Part shown: positions 8,106 through 15,995 of the stretch, piece after piece
How positions within the stretch are numbered: position 1 is the first letter of the stretch
Layout of the letters: each line of letters begins with the position of its first letter
Assembly: GCA_002007295.1 (NCBI GenBank)
Contig: LNZM01000022.1
Span: 1 to 40,233, forward strand
Reading direction: 5' to 3'
Length of the DNA stretch: 40,233 bases
Source: Candidatus Epulonipiscioides saccharophilum
Lineage (GTDB): Bacteria > Bacillota > Clostridia > Lachnospirales > Cellulosilyticaceae
Notes under the pieces: model-generated
Seen by the model: only the letters and a program-made list of their open reading frames with translations
Databases searched by the model: none
What the model was told of the DNA's origin: nothing
Translations under genes and position numbers: made by a program

Positions 8106-8510
8106 GTGATTAATTATAAAGAATTTGATTCTAGTTTATTATTCGAAATTAAAGCAATATATGATGATTCAGGTTGGTCCGCATATCTGCAAGATAATGA
8201 AAAATTAAAAAGTGCATTTGACAATTCATTATACCTTTTCGGTGCATTTGACCATGATAATTTAGTTGCTTTTATCAGATGCGTGGGTGATGGAGAACAT
8301 ATTATTCTAATCCAAGATTTAATAGTGTTATCAACATATCAGAAAAAAGGAATTGGGACATATTTATTGAAACATTGCTGGGACAAATATCAAGACGTTA
8401 GATTATTTACGTTATTAACTGATATCCACAATGAAACAAGTAATCATTTTTATCAATCTATGAACATGAAAAAATTAGAGCAAGCCAATTGTGTTTGTTA
8501 TTATAGATAA
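8106..8510 (+). CDS. GNAT family N-acetyltransferase
   Basis: A 134-aa acetyl-CoA-dependent acetyltransferase. The fold's motif A is visible in LIVLSTYQKKGIGTYLLKHC (about residues 77-96), with the Q-x-x-G-x-G pyrophosphate loop as QKKGIG, followed by FTLLTD and a C-terminal HFYQSMNMKK segment (the usual 'FYxxxGF' strand). Length fits a minimal single-domain GNAT. The start is GTG with AAGGAAAGGA about ten bases upstream. The substrate is unknown. The gene stands alone between two 84-bp direct repeats and behind a promoter with a palindromic operator, so it looks like a small self-contained cassette. Confidence 0.85.
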   Translation: MINYKEFDSSLLFEIKAIYDDSGWSAYLQDNEKLKSAFDNSLYLFGAFDHDNLVAFIRCVGDGEHIILIQDLIVLSTYQKKGIGTYLLKHCWDKYQDVRLFTLLTDIHNETSNHFYQSMNMKKLEQANCVCYYR

Positions 8511-8525
8511 ATATAGATATTAAGC

Positions 8526-8658
8526 TTAAAGTAACACTTTAAGTCGACACAATAGATAACATTTAAAGCATTGATAACAATAGAAAATTAAGTTAAAGTA
8601 ATCCTTTAAGTTCTTCGCTATGTATATAAATCCTTTAAGTTCTTCGCTATGTATATAG
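8526..8658 (+). repeat. 84-bp direct repeat (downstream copy) and a 29-bp tandem pair
   Basis: 8526-8609 is the second copy of the 84-bp repeat, again bounded by TTAAAGT/ACTTTAA palindromes (the right one is imperfect, with ATC before CTTTAA). Overlapping its end, a 29-bp unit starting 'atcctttaagttcttcgct' occurs twice in tandem (8601-8629 and 8630-8658) with only the last base different. Confidence 0.8.
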
Positions 8659-8679
8659 TGGAGAATTTTTTTATGCATT

Positions 8680-8906
8680 CCTAACCTCTCAGTCACTACG
8701 TGACAGGAACTGTCGCATTAACAATTCCAAATATTAAATTCTAGATAACAGAAGAATGATGCAAACTTGCAAAATTTACAATTTACTTGAAAGCAATTAA
8801 AACGAAGTAATCACAACTTGTAGAACCCCTCAGTCAGCTAAAGTTGACACCTTCTCCTAGCATGAGAGTCTGGGCGTAAAACCTATACGGAGAGCCTAGT
8901 CAATAA
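8680..8906. repeat. Dispersed hairpin repeat fragments
   Basis: Two fragments of the hairpin family are present: 'aacctctcagtcactacgtg' with 'acagg' at about 8682-8708, and 'cccctcagtcagctaaag' to 'cggagagcctag' at about 8824-8900. The sequence between them is unremarkable AT-rich DNA. No gene is seen here. Confidence 0.6.
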
Positions 8907-8913
8907 AAACGGA

Positions 8914-8942
8914 TCTTTGGAAACCTCCAAATATTTTTTTTA
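8914..8942. terminator. Short hairpin with a T-run
   Basis: TTTGGA (8916-8921) pairs with TCCAAA (8926-8931) around a 4-base loop. TATTTTTTTT follows on the plus strand, and the minus strand has CGTTTTTATT after the stem. It could end transcription in either direction: GNAT on plus, heparinase on minus. The stem is short. Confidence 0.5.
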
Positions 8943-9012
8943 TTTCAGATCTAATTCTCCAACCTATTGATCGGACAAATATTTCGGTCGAAGCTGATCC
9001 GGATCATTTTCT

Positions 9013-9076
9013 TTTGTATTAATTCTATATCAGATTGGTCGGCTAGCAATTTCCCTACCTATTTTCTATCTACAAT
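9013..9076 (-). repeat. Decayed copy of the heparinase-like gene tail
   Basis: 'tattaattctatatcag' followed by 'ttggtcggctagcaatttcc' and 'ctacctattttctatctac' matches the gene's own 3' end at about 9125-9183. The gene has catgttgaccggccggcaat with otherwise the same words. On the minus strand this recreates the codons for the protein's C-terminus with a stop introduced at the CAG (TAG). It lies about 110 bp downstream of the true tail. Confidence 0.75.
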
Positions 9077-9113
9077 TCGATTATTTTCTCAGGCGAGCTT
9101 AAGTACTCGTGAC

Positions 9114-11366
9114 TCAATTATTTTTTATTAATTCTATATCATGTTGACCGGCCGGCAATTTCTCTACCTGTTTTCCATCTACTTTGATAACGTCGAATCC
9201 ATCCCAAGTCAATAAAGTATCTTTAGTTGCGAAGTAGGATCCTTTAGAGTTTGCTACGAATATACTTAATGATTTATCCGCTGTGAAGTGTATATCATGG
9301 TTAGCAAATTCGGTTGTATTTTCTACAAAAACCCATTTTGTCTCTTCGGCCTTTTTTCTAAATACAGCGCTTTCGCCGTCAAAGGTTATGTGCTCGCCAG
9401 TTTCTAGATCAATTTCTTTCGGTCCTTCTTCTATGCTGTTGAATATATAATCGTACGTTCCGGATGCAAATCTTAATTTTCCGACCTCTAACCCTTTTTC
9501 TTCGTATTTGCTAAAGGCTGGCCCCCAATGTAATATATCTGAAGGAACTAGAAGGGTGGCTAAATTAATGTTTTTGTCTGAATCGGATTTATACTTTGGA
9601 ATTAGAACTTCTAAATCTACCTTATTATTGCCACTACTAAATGCTGCGCCTTTTGTTATCTCTACCGAATCCGGTTCTGATATCAAAAAATAGGACAAGT
9701 ATACATTATGATTGCTAAGTCTATTTATCGTATATGTATAATGTTCATTTGGTACCACTACATTTCCGTTATCAGTTAGTGGTCTATGTATGACACTTGC
9801 GATATCGGTTACACTTTCGGTGGCTATATCATCAAAAATTATAAAATATCCAAATGCACCGTCACCCATTGGAACTCTGACTAAACTTCTTTCATGTTTA
9901 GCGTTCGGTATCGCTTCTCCTGAATTTGTTCTGGCATAATCTAAATTTGTATTTGTAAATCCAGACACTACTCCGCCTCCACTTTTGCTAACATGATCAT
10001 TTTCCTTGCTCGGACTTTTATAATTTTCATATTCGTAATCCACCAATACTGTATTCGCAGAAAAGGCTGAGTTATTGATGTAATCCCATGTATATCCATC
10101 TAACCCTTTAGCCCACCCATTATATCCAGAATTTATTGTTAAGTATTCTCCATAGGCCGTAATATTTACCGAATTCGTTTCTTTATGCGCATGGCCGTCT
10201 GTTCCGTCCGATGACCATAAAAAAGCAGCTAATGATTGCGGGTCTCTTATATCTTCGTAGAAAAATGCGCCGGTTTCTTCAAAGATAGCACTGGTAGGTG
10301 CCTTGGCCTCTACTTCATTTTCTTCAAACATTAAGTAGGCCAATAAATCTACCGCATTTGGTAGTCCCTGCATTCTCCATTTAATTATTTCAGCCGTTTC
10401 TTCGCTAAATAGATGTCCTAAATACGCTGTCGGATTTTCGCCAAAATAATCTTTCACTGTTGTTGATACCGAGTTGGTATCGCCTATAGCCCAAGTTAAT
10501 CTCATCGGAGTCATGGAATAGCCGGCTAGCCAATGTAGCCCTTTTGCAAATAGCTGATCTTCTTCATATAGATTCGGCCCAGTTTCAGTCTGTAGAGTTA
10601 GGTACGGTAAAATAGATTTCGAAATATTTCCAAATGATCCAAACCTCGATACAGCATAACCAGCGCCAGGATTTATTGTTCCGTCTCCATTTATATACTG
10701 CTGGACGAATTTATTATAATGATCTATCGTTTTTTCTATTTTTGTTTTATCATCTATAAATAAAGCCCAGGTGCCTCTTACTCCTACTTGAGAAATTTCA
10801 TGACCCTCTCTGTGATCCCAAAAATACTGCCCTACATCATTCATTATCTCGGTCACTTGATTAAATTCTGCTTCTGTTATGTACGGTGCTATACTATCCA
10901 AGGATACCAAGCTAGTAATGGCTAATGCTGCCGGCGGTATCGTTTGATTCCATTGTGCCCCAAAAGTTACGAAAATATTTTTAAATAAGTTGACCTCTTT
11001 TTCTTTATTAAAATACTCAATCGCTTCTAAAATATTTTTTGTATATATATCCTTGTTCGTGGGATCCGAAAAAAATAAGATCGTATTCACATTTATAATT
11101 TCTCGGAGCATATTGCATGCGTCCTTATATGTCTTCGCATTTATGCTTTCCGGATACTTCAATTCTGGCAATCGATCTTTGGCCTTTTCGGCCATATAAG
11201 ACCATGGAGCTGTCGTAGCTTTATTCTCTAACTCTTGATATTCATCGGCTTTTACTATCAATCGTGGGTGTTCACTTTGTGTTGTTGCATAACATAGTGA
11301 TCCAGTAGCTAACATTGTAGCTCCAAAAAATAAAGCTTTCACTATATTATTAATTTTTTTGCTCAC
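9114..11366 (-). CDS. Secreted heparinase II/III-like polysaccharide lyase
   Basis: About 750 aa, exported: residues 1-28 form a signal peptide ending near CYA. The N-terminal half (HPRLIVKADEYQELENKA and onward) matches the alpha/alpha-toroid lead-in of PL families with the heparinase II/III fold. The middle has GHAHKETNSVNITAYGEYL followed by NSGYNGW, the His/Tyr-rich catalytic motif of that fold. The C-terminal half is beta-rich and ends in PAGQHDIEL. It should cleave an acidic polysaccharide such as alginate or a glycosaminoglycan by beta-elimination; the substrate is not resolved. I chose GTG at 11366 because GGAGG lies six bases upstream; TTG one codon earlier would be too close. A degenerate copy of the gene's tail lies downstream. 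Confidence 0.78.
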   Translation of the reverse strand: MSKKINNIVKALFFGATMLATGSLCYATTQSEHPRLIVKADEYQELENKATTAPWSYMAEKAKDRLPELKYPESINAKTYKDACNMLREIINVNTILFFSDPTNKDIYTKNILEAIEYFNKEKEVNLFKNIFVTFGAQWNQTIPPAALAITSLVSLDSIAPYITEAEFNQVTEIMNDVGQYFWDHREGHEISQVGVRGTWALFIDDKTKIEKTIDHYNKFVQQYINGDGTINPGAGYAVSRFGSFGNISKSILPYLTLQTETGPNLYEEDQLFAKGLHWLAGYSMTPMRLTWAIGDTNSVSTTVKDYFGENPTAYLGHLFSEETAEIIKWRMQGLPNAVDLLAYLMFEENEVEAKAPTSAIFEETGAFFYEDIRDPQSLAAFLWSSDGTDGHAHKETNSVNITAYGEYLTINSGYNGWAKGLDGYTWDYINNSAFSANTVLVDYEYENYKSPSKENDHVSKSGGGVVSGFTNTNLDYARTNSGEAIPNAKHERSLVRVPMGDGAFGYFIIFDDIATESVTDIASVIHRPLTDNGNVVVPNEHYTYTINRLSNHNVYLSYFLISEPDSVEITKGAAFSSGNNKVDLEVLIPKYKSDSDKNINLATLLVPSDILHWGPAFSKYEEKGLEVGKLRFASGTYDYIFNSIEEGPKEIDLETGEHITFDGESAVFRKKAEETKWVFVENTTEFANHDIHFTADKSLSIFVANSKGSYFATKDTLLTWDGFDVIKVDGKQVEKLPAGQHDIELIKNN

Positions 11367-11789
11367 CAACTACCTCCTGTTTTTTAATTGTAAATATATA
11401 TTATTTTTATATTTATGATAATCTGCACTTTTTTTTGAAAATTTTTCTCATTCTCTTATATACATTCTATAACTACACTCCAACAATAAATTATATGATT
11501 AATTTTTCTCTATATGCTTTTTTTATACGTTGTTATTTGCAACTTTTTTATATCAAAAACAAATCTATATATTTTTTATCTATTTTTTTGAACAATATTT
11601 ATGTTCTATTAGTATAAACTCATGTTCTTAGCCTTAATTTCCATTTTGCTCTTTCATAGAATTTTTTCCCATTTTCTAAATAGAATTATGTTGAGTTATT
11701 AATTTCCTTTTGGTTATGTGGTTCATTTGCTAAAATGTCAATAAAATACTTATTAGCAAAAAAAAATATAAAAAATTTTCAAAAAGGTC
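11367..11789. other. AT-rich intergenic region without a gene
   Basis: Very AT-rich sequence between the heparinase-like gene (minus) and tRNA-Ser (plus). I see no convincing gene: the one sizeable open frame is Phe/Tyr/Ile-rich and has no ribosome binding site. The lyase promoter should lie at the left end. Confidence 0.5.
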
Positions 11790-11818
11790 TTTACAAACTA
11801 TTTTTCATCTGATATAAT
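11790..11818 (+). promoter_or_regulatory. Promoter of tRNA-Ser
   Basis: TTTACA (11790-11795), a 17-bp spacer, and a perfect TATAAT (11813-11818) lie about 45 bp ahead of the tRNA. Confidence 0.8.
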
Positions 11819-11861
11819 AGCACTATAAATAAGAAATGAAACGCCTAAGCGCCTGATTTAT

Positions 11862-11947
11862 GGAGAGGTGTCCGAGTGGTTTAAGGAGCTAGTCTTGAAA
11901 ACTAGTGATTCCGAAAGGGACCGTGGGTTCGAATCCCACCTTCTCCG
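11862..11947 (+). tRNA. tRNA-Ser (UGA anticodon)
   Basis: The acceptor GGAGAGG pairs with CTTCTCC (one G-U). The anticodon loop CTTGAAA sits on the CTAGT/ACTAG stem and gives anticodon TGA. There is a long variable arm (GATTCCGAAAGGGACC), as expected for class II tRNA-Ser, and GGTTCGAATCC in the T arm. The 3' end is followed by TCA, so CCA is not encoded. Confidence 0.95.
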
Positions 11948-11956
11948 TCAGTTAAT

Positions 11957-11986
11957 CCCCTGCTATGTTGTATAGCGGGGTTTTTT
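11957..11986 (+). terminator. Rho-independent terminator after tRNA-Ser
   Basis: CCCC-T-GCTAT pairs with ATAGC-GGGG (one bulged T) and is followed by TTTTTT. It is placed between the tRNA and the nucleoid-associated protein gene. The latter may depend on read-through or on a promoter I cannot see. Confidence 0.85.
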
Positions 11987-12015
11987 GTGTCTTATTTAAA
12001 GGAGTAATAATTATT

Positions 12016-12993
12016 ATGAATATAGAATATAAACAAGCCATTATCCACGTATTAGATGAAAAATCAAGTCAGCCCATTATTTCTAATGGTACTTTAGAAA
12101 TTTATGCGGATAATGAAAGTTTTTTAACAAAACATATGTTAAATCTCTTTGATAATATAAATGTTTCACCAGCTCAATTCAATGATGATTCAGATTTATT
12201 GGATTTAATTGTTAACTTCCATGATGGATCTTTTTTAGATTTTTCAAAAATTGTAGCACAAAAGTTTTACGACTATATGCGTAAGCTTTCTTCTTTTCAT
12301 GGTGGCGATCTCTTATTTACCCATTTTATAAAAGATGATCTTTCTTATCTCGGTATTTTTCTATTAAATTACAAAGATGAATTTACTCATAAAATAAATA
12401 TTAATAGCGCCGGGACCGGAACTACAGAAATTATTAAGTGCCATGGTATTTTACCAAGCAAACAAAAAGTTACTGAGGCTGTTTTAATTAATTTAGAAAC
12501 TAGACAGTTAAACATTCTAGATAAATCCAAAGAACCTTATCTTTGCGACCTTTTGGATTTAGATAAAGAAATGTCCATTAAAGAAAAGATAGATGTTATT
12601 GATGAGGCGACCAGGGAAATTATTTTAGAAAATTTTGATAATCCTACTGAAACTTTGGCTAATTTTAAAACGCACATAGCAACTAATATTATAGAACATA
12701 ACGAAATACCCGTCCAAAAAATAATAGATGATACCTTTTTCGATTTGGATGAAATAAAAGAAGCTTGTCAATCTAGAATTTCGGAATACGGATTAAAGGA
12801 TGACAAGATTGTAATAGAAAATGCTAAGGAAGCCAAGAAATATGTATCTCATCAAATTAAAACGGATACTGGTATAGAATTAAAATTACCTACTGAATTA
12901 GCTAATAATGTTAACGTTATCGAGTTTCTTCCTAACGAAGACGGGACCACGAATATTATTCTAAAAAATATTTCAGAATTTTTTAGTAAATAG
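12016..12993 (+). CDS. Nucleoid-associated protein, NdpA/YejK-like (37 kDa family)
   Basis: A 325-aa cytoplasmic protein resembling the NdpA family of nucleoid-associated proteins. N-terminal hallmarks are IEYKQAIIHVLDEKSSQPI followed by a predicted beta/alpha domain. A central acidic, helix-rich part holds the DLLDLDKEM and PTETLANFKTHI segments, and the C-terminus ends in IEFLPNEDGTTNIILKNI, typical of the family. Family members bind DNA loosely; the exact role in Firmicutes is not well defined. The start at 12016 has AAAGGAG about ten bases upstream. An earlier ATG would place the start inside the tRNA terminator and is rejected. Confidence 0.8.
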   Translation: MNIEYKQAIIHVLDEKSSQPIISNGTLEIYADNESFLTKHMLNLFDNINVSPAQFNDDSDLLDLIVNFHDGSFLDFSKIVAQKFYDYMRKLSSFHGGDLLFTHFIKDDLSYLGIFLLNYKDEFTHKININSAGTGTTEIIKCHGILPSKQKVTEAVLINLETRQLNILDKSKEPYLCDLLDLDKEMSIKEKIDVIDEATREIILENFDNPTETLANFKTHIATNIIEHNEIPVQKIIDDTFFDLDEIKEACQSRISEYGLKDDKIVIENAKEAKKYVSHQIKTDTGIELKLPTELANNVNVIEFLPNEDGTTNIILKNISEFFSK

Positions 12994-13044
12994 ATGAATA
13001 TAATTCGACTAAATGGTATATAATAATGTTGTATCTTATTTAAG

Positions 13045-13165
13045 ATATTTAGGATTAATATTTTATTTAGCGAATTAATCCTAAACTAAGACCACTGATA
13101 ATATTTTATTTTTTGAATTTAAAATGTTGTCTCAAGGTGGTGATGCCCAGATTATTTCTGGGCAA
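13045..13165 (+). promoter_or_regulatory. Structured leader ahead of a small membrane protein gene
   Basis: Two inverted repeats lie upstream of the membrane protein start. The first is a perfect 12-bp stem TTTAGGATTAAT/ATTAATCCTAAA (13048-13059 with 13074-13085) without a following T-run. The second is a 6-bp GCCCAG/CTGGGC stem (13145-13150 with 13158-13163). They could be a 3' end for the upstream gene or a cis-regulatory leader. No known riboswitch class is recognised. Confidence 0.35.
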
Positions 13166-13202
13166 TTATTATGTGTAGCAATTAAGAAAGGAGGAATCGA
13201 GC

Positions 13203-13598
13203 ATGGATAAGCTGAAAATGAAATTGTTCAAGACTCTTATACTAAAGTACATGAAAGAACATATAGTAATAACAACGGTATTAATTTTTCTAATATGTTC
13301 GATAATATGTAATATTGCATCGGAATTAATCATAGGCACGCCATATTACAACGATATAGTACATATATATCCGATAGCAATTTTAAGTAGCATACTTGAT
13401 CCGAACGGCATAAGTAAGGCTATCATGGGAATAGTCGGCGCCATTGTAGCGATAAGTACGGACGTACTAATAGGATTTATAATTGGATTAATCATAAGTA
13501 AAATTGAAAAGATCCGAGATAAATCATTAATTATAGTACCAATTTTAGCGGCAGTGTATTTTATAGTAATTTGTTTCCAATGTATGCCAATTATATAA
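13203..13598 (+). CDS. Small multi-pass membrane protein of unknown function
   Basis: 131 aa with three clear hydrophobic segments (about residues 21-45, 70-98 and 108-128) separated by short loops, one holding TPYYNDIVHIYPI and another KIEKIRDK. The N-terminus is basic (MDKLKMKLFKTLILKYMK), suggesting a cytoplasmic N-terminus by the positive-inside rule. I do not recognise a family. The start is supported by AAAGGAGG. It lies between a structured leader and its own terminator, so it is likely a single-gene unit. Confidence 0.7.
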   Translation: MDKLKMKLFKTLILKYMKEHIVITTVLIFLICSIICNIASELIIGTPYYNDIVHIYPIAILSSILDPNGISKAIMGIVGAIVAISTDVLIGFIIGLIISKIEKIRDKSLIIVPILAAVYFIVICFQCMPII

Positions 13599-13606
13599 AT
13601 TTTATT

Positions 13607-13637
13607 AGATCGGTCACTAGACTGGTCTTTTTTTTTT
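13607..13637 (+). terminator. Rho-independent terminator
   Basis: AGATCGGT (13607-13614) pairs with ACTGGTCT (13621-13628) with two G-U pairs, and is followed by a run of about nine Ts. It ends the membrane protein transcript. Confidence 0.85.
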
Positions 13638-13774
13638 GCAATTTTACATTAAATTGCATTGTAGTTTTTTAATTCTATTGTAGAATGAATTGATATTTTG
13701 GGCTAAAAATATTTTTTTATATTCATCTTTTTCAACATTTTAAATAGTGTGATTAATTTTTTATTTATATTCTA

Positions 13775-13803
13775 TTGACTTTGCAAGAATTTATTGTTAT
13801 AGT
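13775..13803 (+). promoter_or_regulatory. Promoter of the liv operon
   Basis: TTGACT (13775-13780), 17-bp spacer, TATAGT (13798-13803), about 50 bp before livJ. Confidence 0.75.
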
Positions 13804-13854
13804 TTCATAAAGTAATTATTATTAATAATTAAATTAGAGAGGAGTTTAAATATA

Positions 13855-15006
13855 ATGAAATTTAATAAAATATTAAAGTCAGCATTATTTTTAAGTTTAA
13901 TCTCAACGATGTTCGTTGGATGTTCGGGAGGAGAATCGGATACGATCAAAGTTGGCGGAAGTTTTGATGTTACAGGAGCGACCGCACAATATGGAATACC
14001 AGCAAACAATGGAGCGCAATTAGCCATTAAAGAGTATAATGAAACGGGAGGAGTTTTAGGCAAACAAATCGAGTACATATTTGAAGATAACAAAGGAGTC
14101 CAAACGGACGCTGCTAGTGCTTACAAAAAATTAGCAGACAGCAAGGATGTCATAGCATTTATAGGATCCGATATTTCTGGAACTACAGAGACAATTGCTA
14201 ACTTAGCAAAAGAAGATGGAATACCCATGATTACGCCATCAGCCACAAAGATGGAGATCACATCTATTGGGCCAAATATATTTAGAGCTTGTTATATAGA
14301 TCCGACACAGGGCGAAATTCTAGCCAATTTTGCGTCTGCTGAACTAAAAGCGGAGACGGCGGCTGTACTTATCAATAATGAAAGTGATTATTCTGTTGGC
14401 ATAGCCGAGGCTTTCATTGAAGAAATAAGTGCTTTAGGCATTGACCTAGTGGCCGAAGTAAACTATGCTGCAGCAGATGTTGACTTCAAATCTATATTAG
14501 CTCCTGTTTTGAATACTAATCCTGATATTATTTTAATTCCAGATTATTATGAAACCGTTGCTAAAATAGCTCCCCAAGCCAGAGAAATTGGTATAGAAGG
14601 TACTTTTCTTGGTGGAGATGGTTGGGACGGCGTAACTGAAATGATCGGTACGAATGCTACTCCAATTAACGGTAGCTATTTTATTAATCACTATACTACA
14701 GAAGACGAATCAGAAATTGTACAAGATTTTATCACAAACTACACTGCTGAATACGGCGAAACTCCCAACGCTTTCGCTGCTCTCGGTTATGATGCAGCCC
14801 GCTTATTATTAGAAGGTTTTTCTGCAGCCGGTACTATCGAAGATAGCTCAACCGTTGTGACCGCTATCCAAAATATAGACGTAGAAGGAGTAACCGGACG
14901 AATAACATTCGACGAAAATCGTAATCCTCAAAAGTCTGTTGCTGTTATCGAGATAGTGGACGGCCAAAACAAGCTTCTTACAAAATTTGATTCTTCCGCT
15001 AAGTAA
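13855..15006 (+). CDS. livJ: Branched-chain amino acid ABC transporter substrate-binding lipoprotein
   Basis: A 383-aa extracellular lipoprotein that captures Leu/Ile/Val-type amino acids and delivers them to the LivHM permease. Residues 1-22 form a lipoprotein signal with lipobox FVGC and the lipidated Cys before SGGESD. The mature part follows the Peripla_BP_6 pattern: IKVGGSFDVTGATAQYG, then a GAQLAIKEYNETGG segment, IGSDISGTT, ITPSATK, FRACYIDPTQG and a C-terminal GVTGRITFDENRNPQKS. Length is normal. It is the first gene of the livJHMGF operon, followed by an intra-operon terminator that probably keeps the binding protein more abundant than the membrane parts. The exact ligand cannot be fixed. 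Confidence 0.92.
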   Translation: MKFNKILKSALFLSLISTMFVGCSGGESDTIKVGGSFDVTGATAQYGIPANNGAQLAIKEYNETGGVLGKQIEYIFEDNKGVQTDAASAYKKLADSKDVIAFIGSDISGTTETIANLAKEDGIPMITPSATKMEITSIGPNIFRACYIDPTQGEILANFASAELKAETAAVLINNESDYSVGIAEAFIEEISALGIDLVAEVNYAAADVDFKSILAPVLNTNPDIILIPDYYETVAKIAPQAREIGIEGTFLGGDGWDGVTEMIGTNATPINGSYFINHYTTEDESEIVQDFITNYTAEYGETPNAFAALGYDAARLLLEGFSAAGTIEDSSTVVTAIQNIDVEGVTGRITFDENRNPQKSVAVIEIVDGQNKLLTKFDSSAK

Positions 15007-15016
15007 GTAACTTTTT

Positions 15017-15047
15017 AGACACGGTATATACTTACGTGTCTTTTTTT
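15017..15047 (+). terminator. Intra-operon terminator between livJ and livH
   Basis: AGACACG (15017-15023) pairs with CGTGTCT (15035-15041) and is followed by a T7 run. Partial read-through would give excess binding protein over permease. Confidence 0.85.
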
Positions 15048-15077
15048 GGATTATATAAAAAAGGAGTTGAAATAATA

Positions 15078-15980
15078 ATGGATTACATGACTTTATTTAT
15101 CCAACAAGTTATAAATGGCCTACATATCGGTAGCATATACGCATTGATTGCACTCGGATATACTATGGTTTACGGTATTGTGAAACTAATCAATTTTGCT
15201 CATGGCGACATTATGATGGTTGGAGCTTATACAGCCTTTATTTTTATGACTACATATAATCAAAATATTATAGTAGCCTTAATTATCGCTGTTCTTTTTT
15301 GTTCAATATTAGGTTTTACAATTGAAAAAGTAGCCTATAAACCTTTAAGAAAAGCGCCAAGGATGTGGGCTTTAATTACAGCTATAGGTGTTAGCTTTTT
15401 TCTAGAATCAACTGTTATGGTTTTATTTGGGGCTAATCCAAAACCATTTCCGGCACCACAATCTAGCTTAATAAAAATTGGTAATTTACAATTTAGCCAG
15501 TTAATGATTATCTCATTAGTATTATCCGTAATTTTAATGTTATCCTTAGAACGCTTTATTCAGACAACTCGGCTAGGGAAAGCCATGAGAGCTTCTTCCG
15601 AAGACGCTGAAGCGGCGGCATTAATGGGAATTAGCGTAAACAAAACAATATCTACTGCTTTCATTATTGGTTCGGCCCTCGCCGCTATTGGCGGAGTTCT
15701 ATTTGCTGTTGCTTATCCACAAATTAAGCCCATGATGGGTGTTATGCCTGGCCTAAAAGCCTTTATAGCAGCTGTACTTGGCGGTATCGGTATTATTCCT
15801 GGTGCTGTGTTGGGCGGATTTTTATTAGGTTTAATCGAATCTTTAACCAAAGGTTTTTTATCTGCTTTCTGGCCAGATGCAACATTATGGGCTGATGCTA
15901 TTCTTTTTAGTATATTAATTTTAGTTTTACTTATTAAACCTTCTGGAATACTCGGAAAAAATATCAGAGAAAAAGTGTAA
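15078..15980 (+). CDS. livH: Branched-chain amino acid ABC transporter permease
   Basis: A 300-aa integral membrane permease with about eight hydrophobic segments. Family landmarks are GLHIGSIYALIALGYTMVYG, KLINFAHGDIMMVGAYTA, a central MRASSEDAEAAALMGISVNK (the EAA-like cytoplasmic loop that contacts the ATPases) and PGLKAFIAAVLGGIGIIPGA. The start at 15078 has AAGGAG at good spacing; an earlier in-frame ATG at 15036 would lie inside the preceding terminator. It pairs with LivM to form the channel. Confidence 0.93.
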   Translation: MDYMTLFIQQVINGLHIGSIYALIALGYTMVYGIVKLINFAHGDIMMVGAYTAFIFMTTYNQNIIVALIIAVLFCSILGFTIEKVAYKPLRKAPRMWALITAIGVSFFLESTVMVLFGANPKPFPAPQSSLIKIGNLQFSQLMIISLVLSVILMLSLERFIQTTRLGKAMRASSEDAEAAALMGISVNKTISTAFIIGSALAAIGGVLFAVAYPQIKPMMGVMPGLKAFIAAVLGGIGIIPGAVLGGFLLGLIESLTKGFLSAFWPDATLWADAILFSILILVLLIKPSGILGKNIREKV

Positions 15981-15995
15981 AAGGAGGCTATTTTC

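Noticed and set aside
7783-8609. Integron attC cassette around the GNAT gene
   Set aside because: The repeats have palindromic ends but lack the paired RYYYAAC/GTTRRRY layout of attC sites, and no integron integrase is seen.
11435-11617. 60-aa open frame in AT-rich DNA
   Set aside because: Phe/Tyr/Ile-rich composition from AT bias, no ribosome binding site.
11965-12015. Longer N-terminus for the nucleoid-associated protein
   Set aside because: That start lies inside the tRNA terminator and lacks a ribosome binding site; the ATG at 12016 has one.
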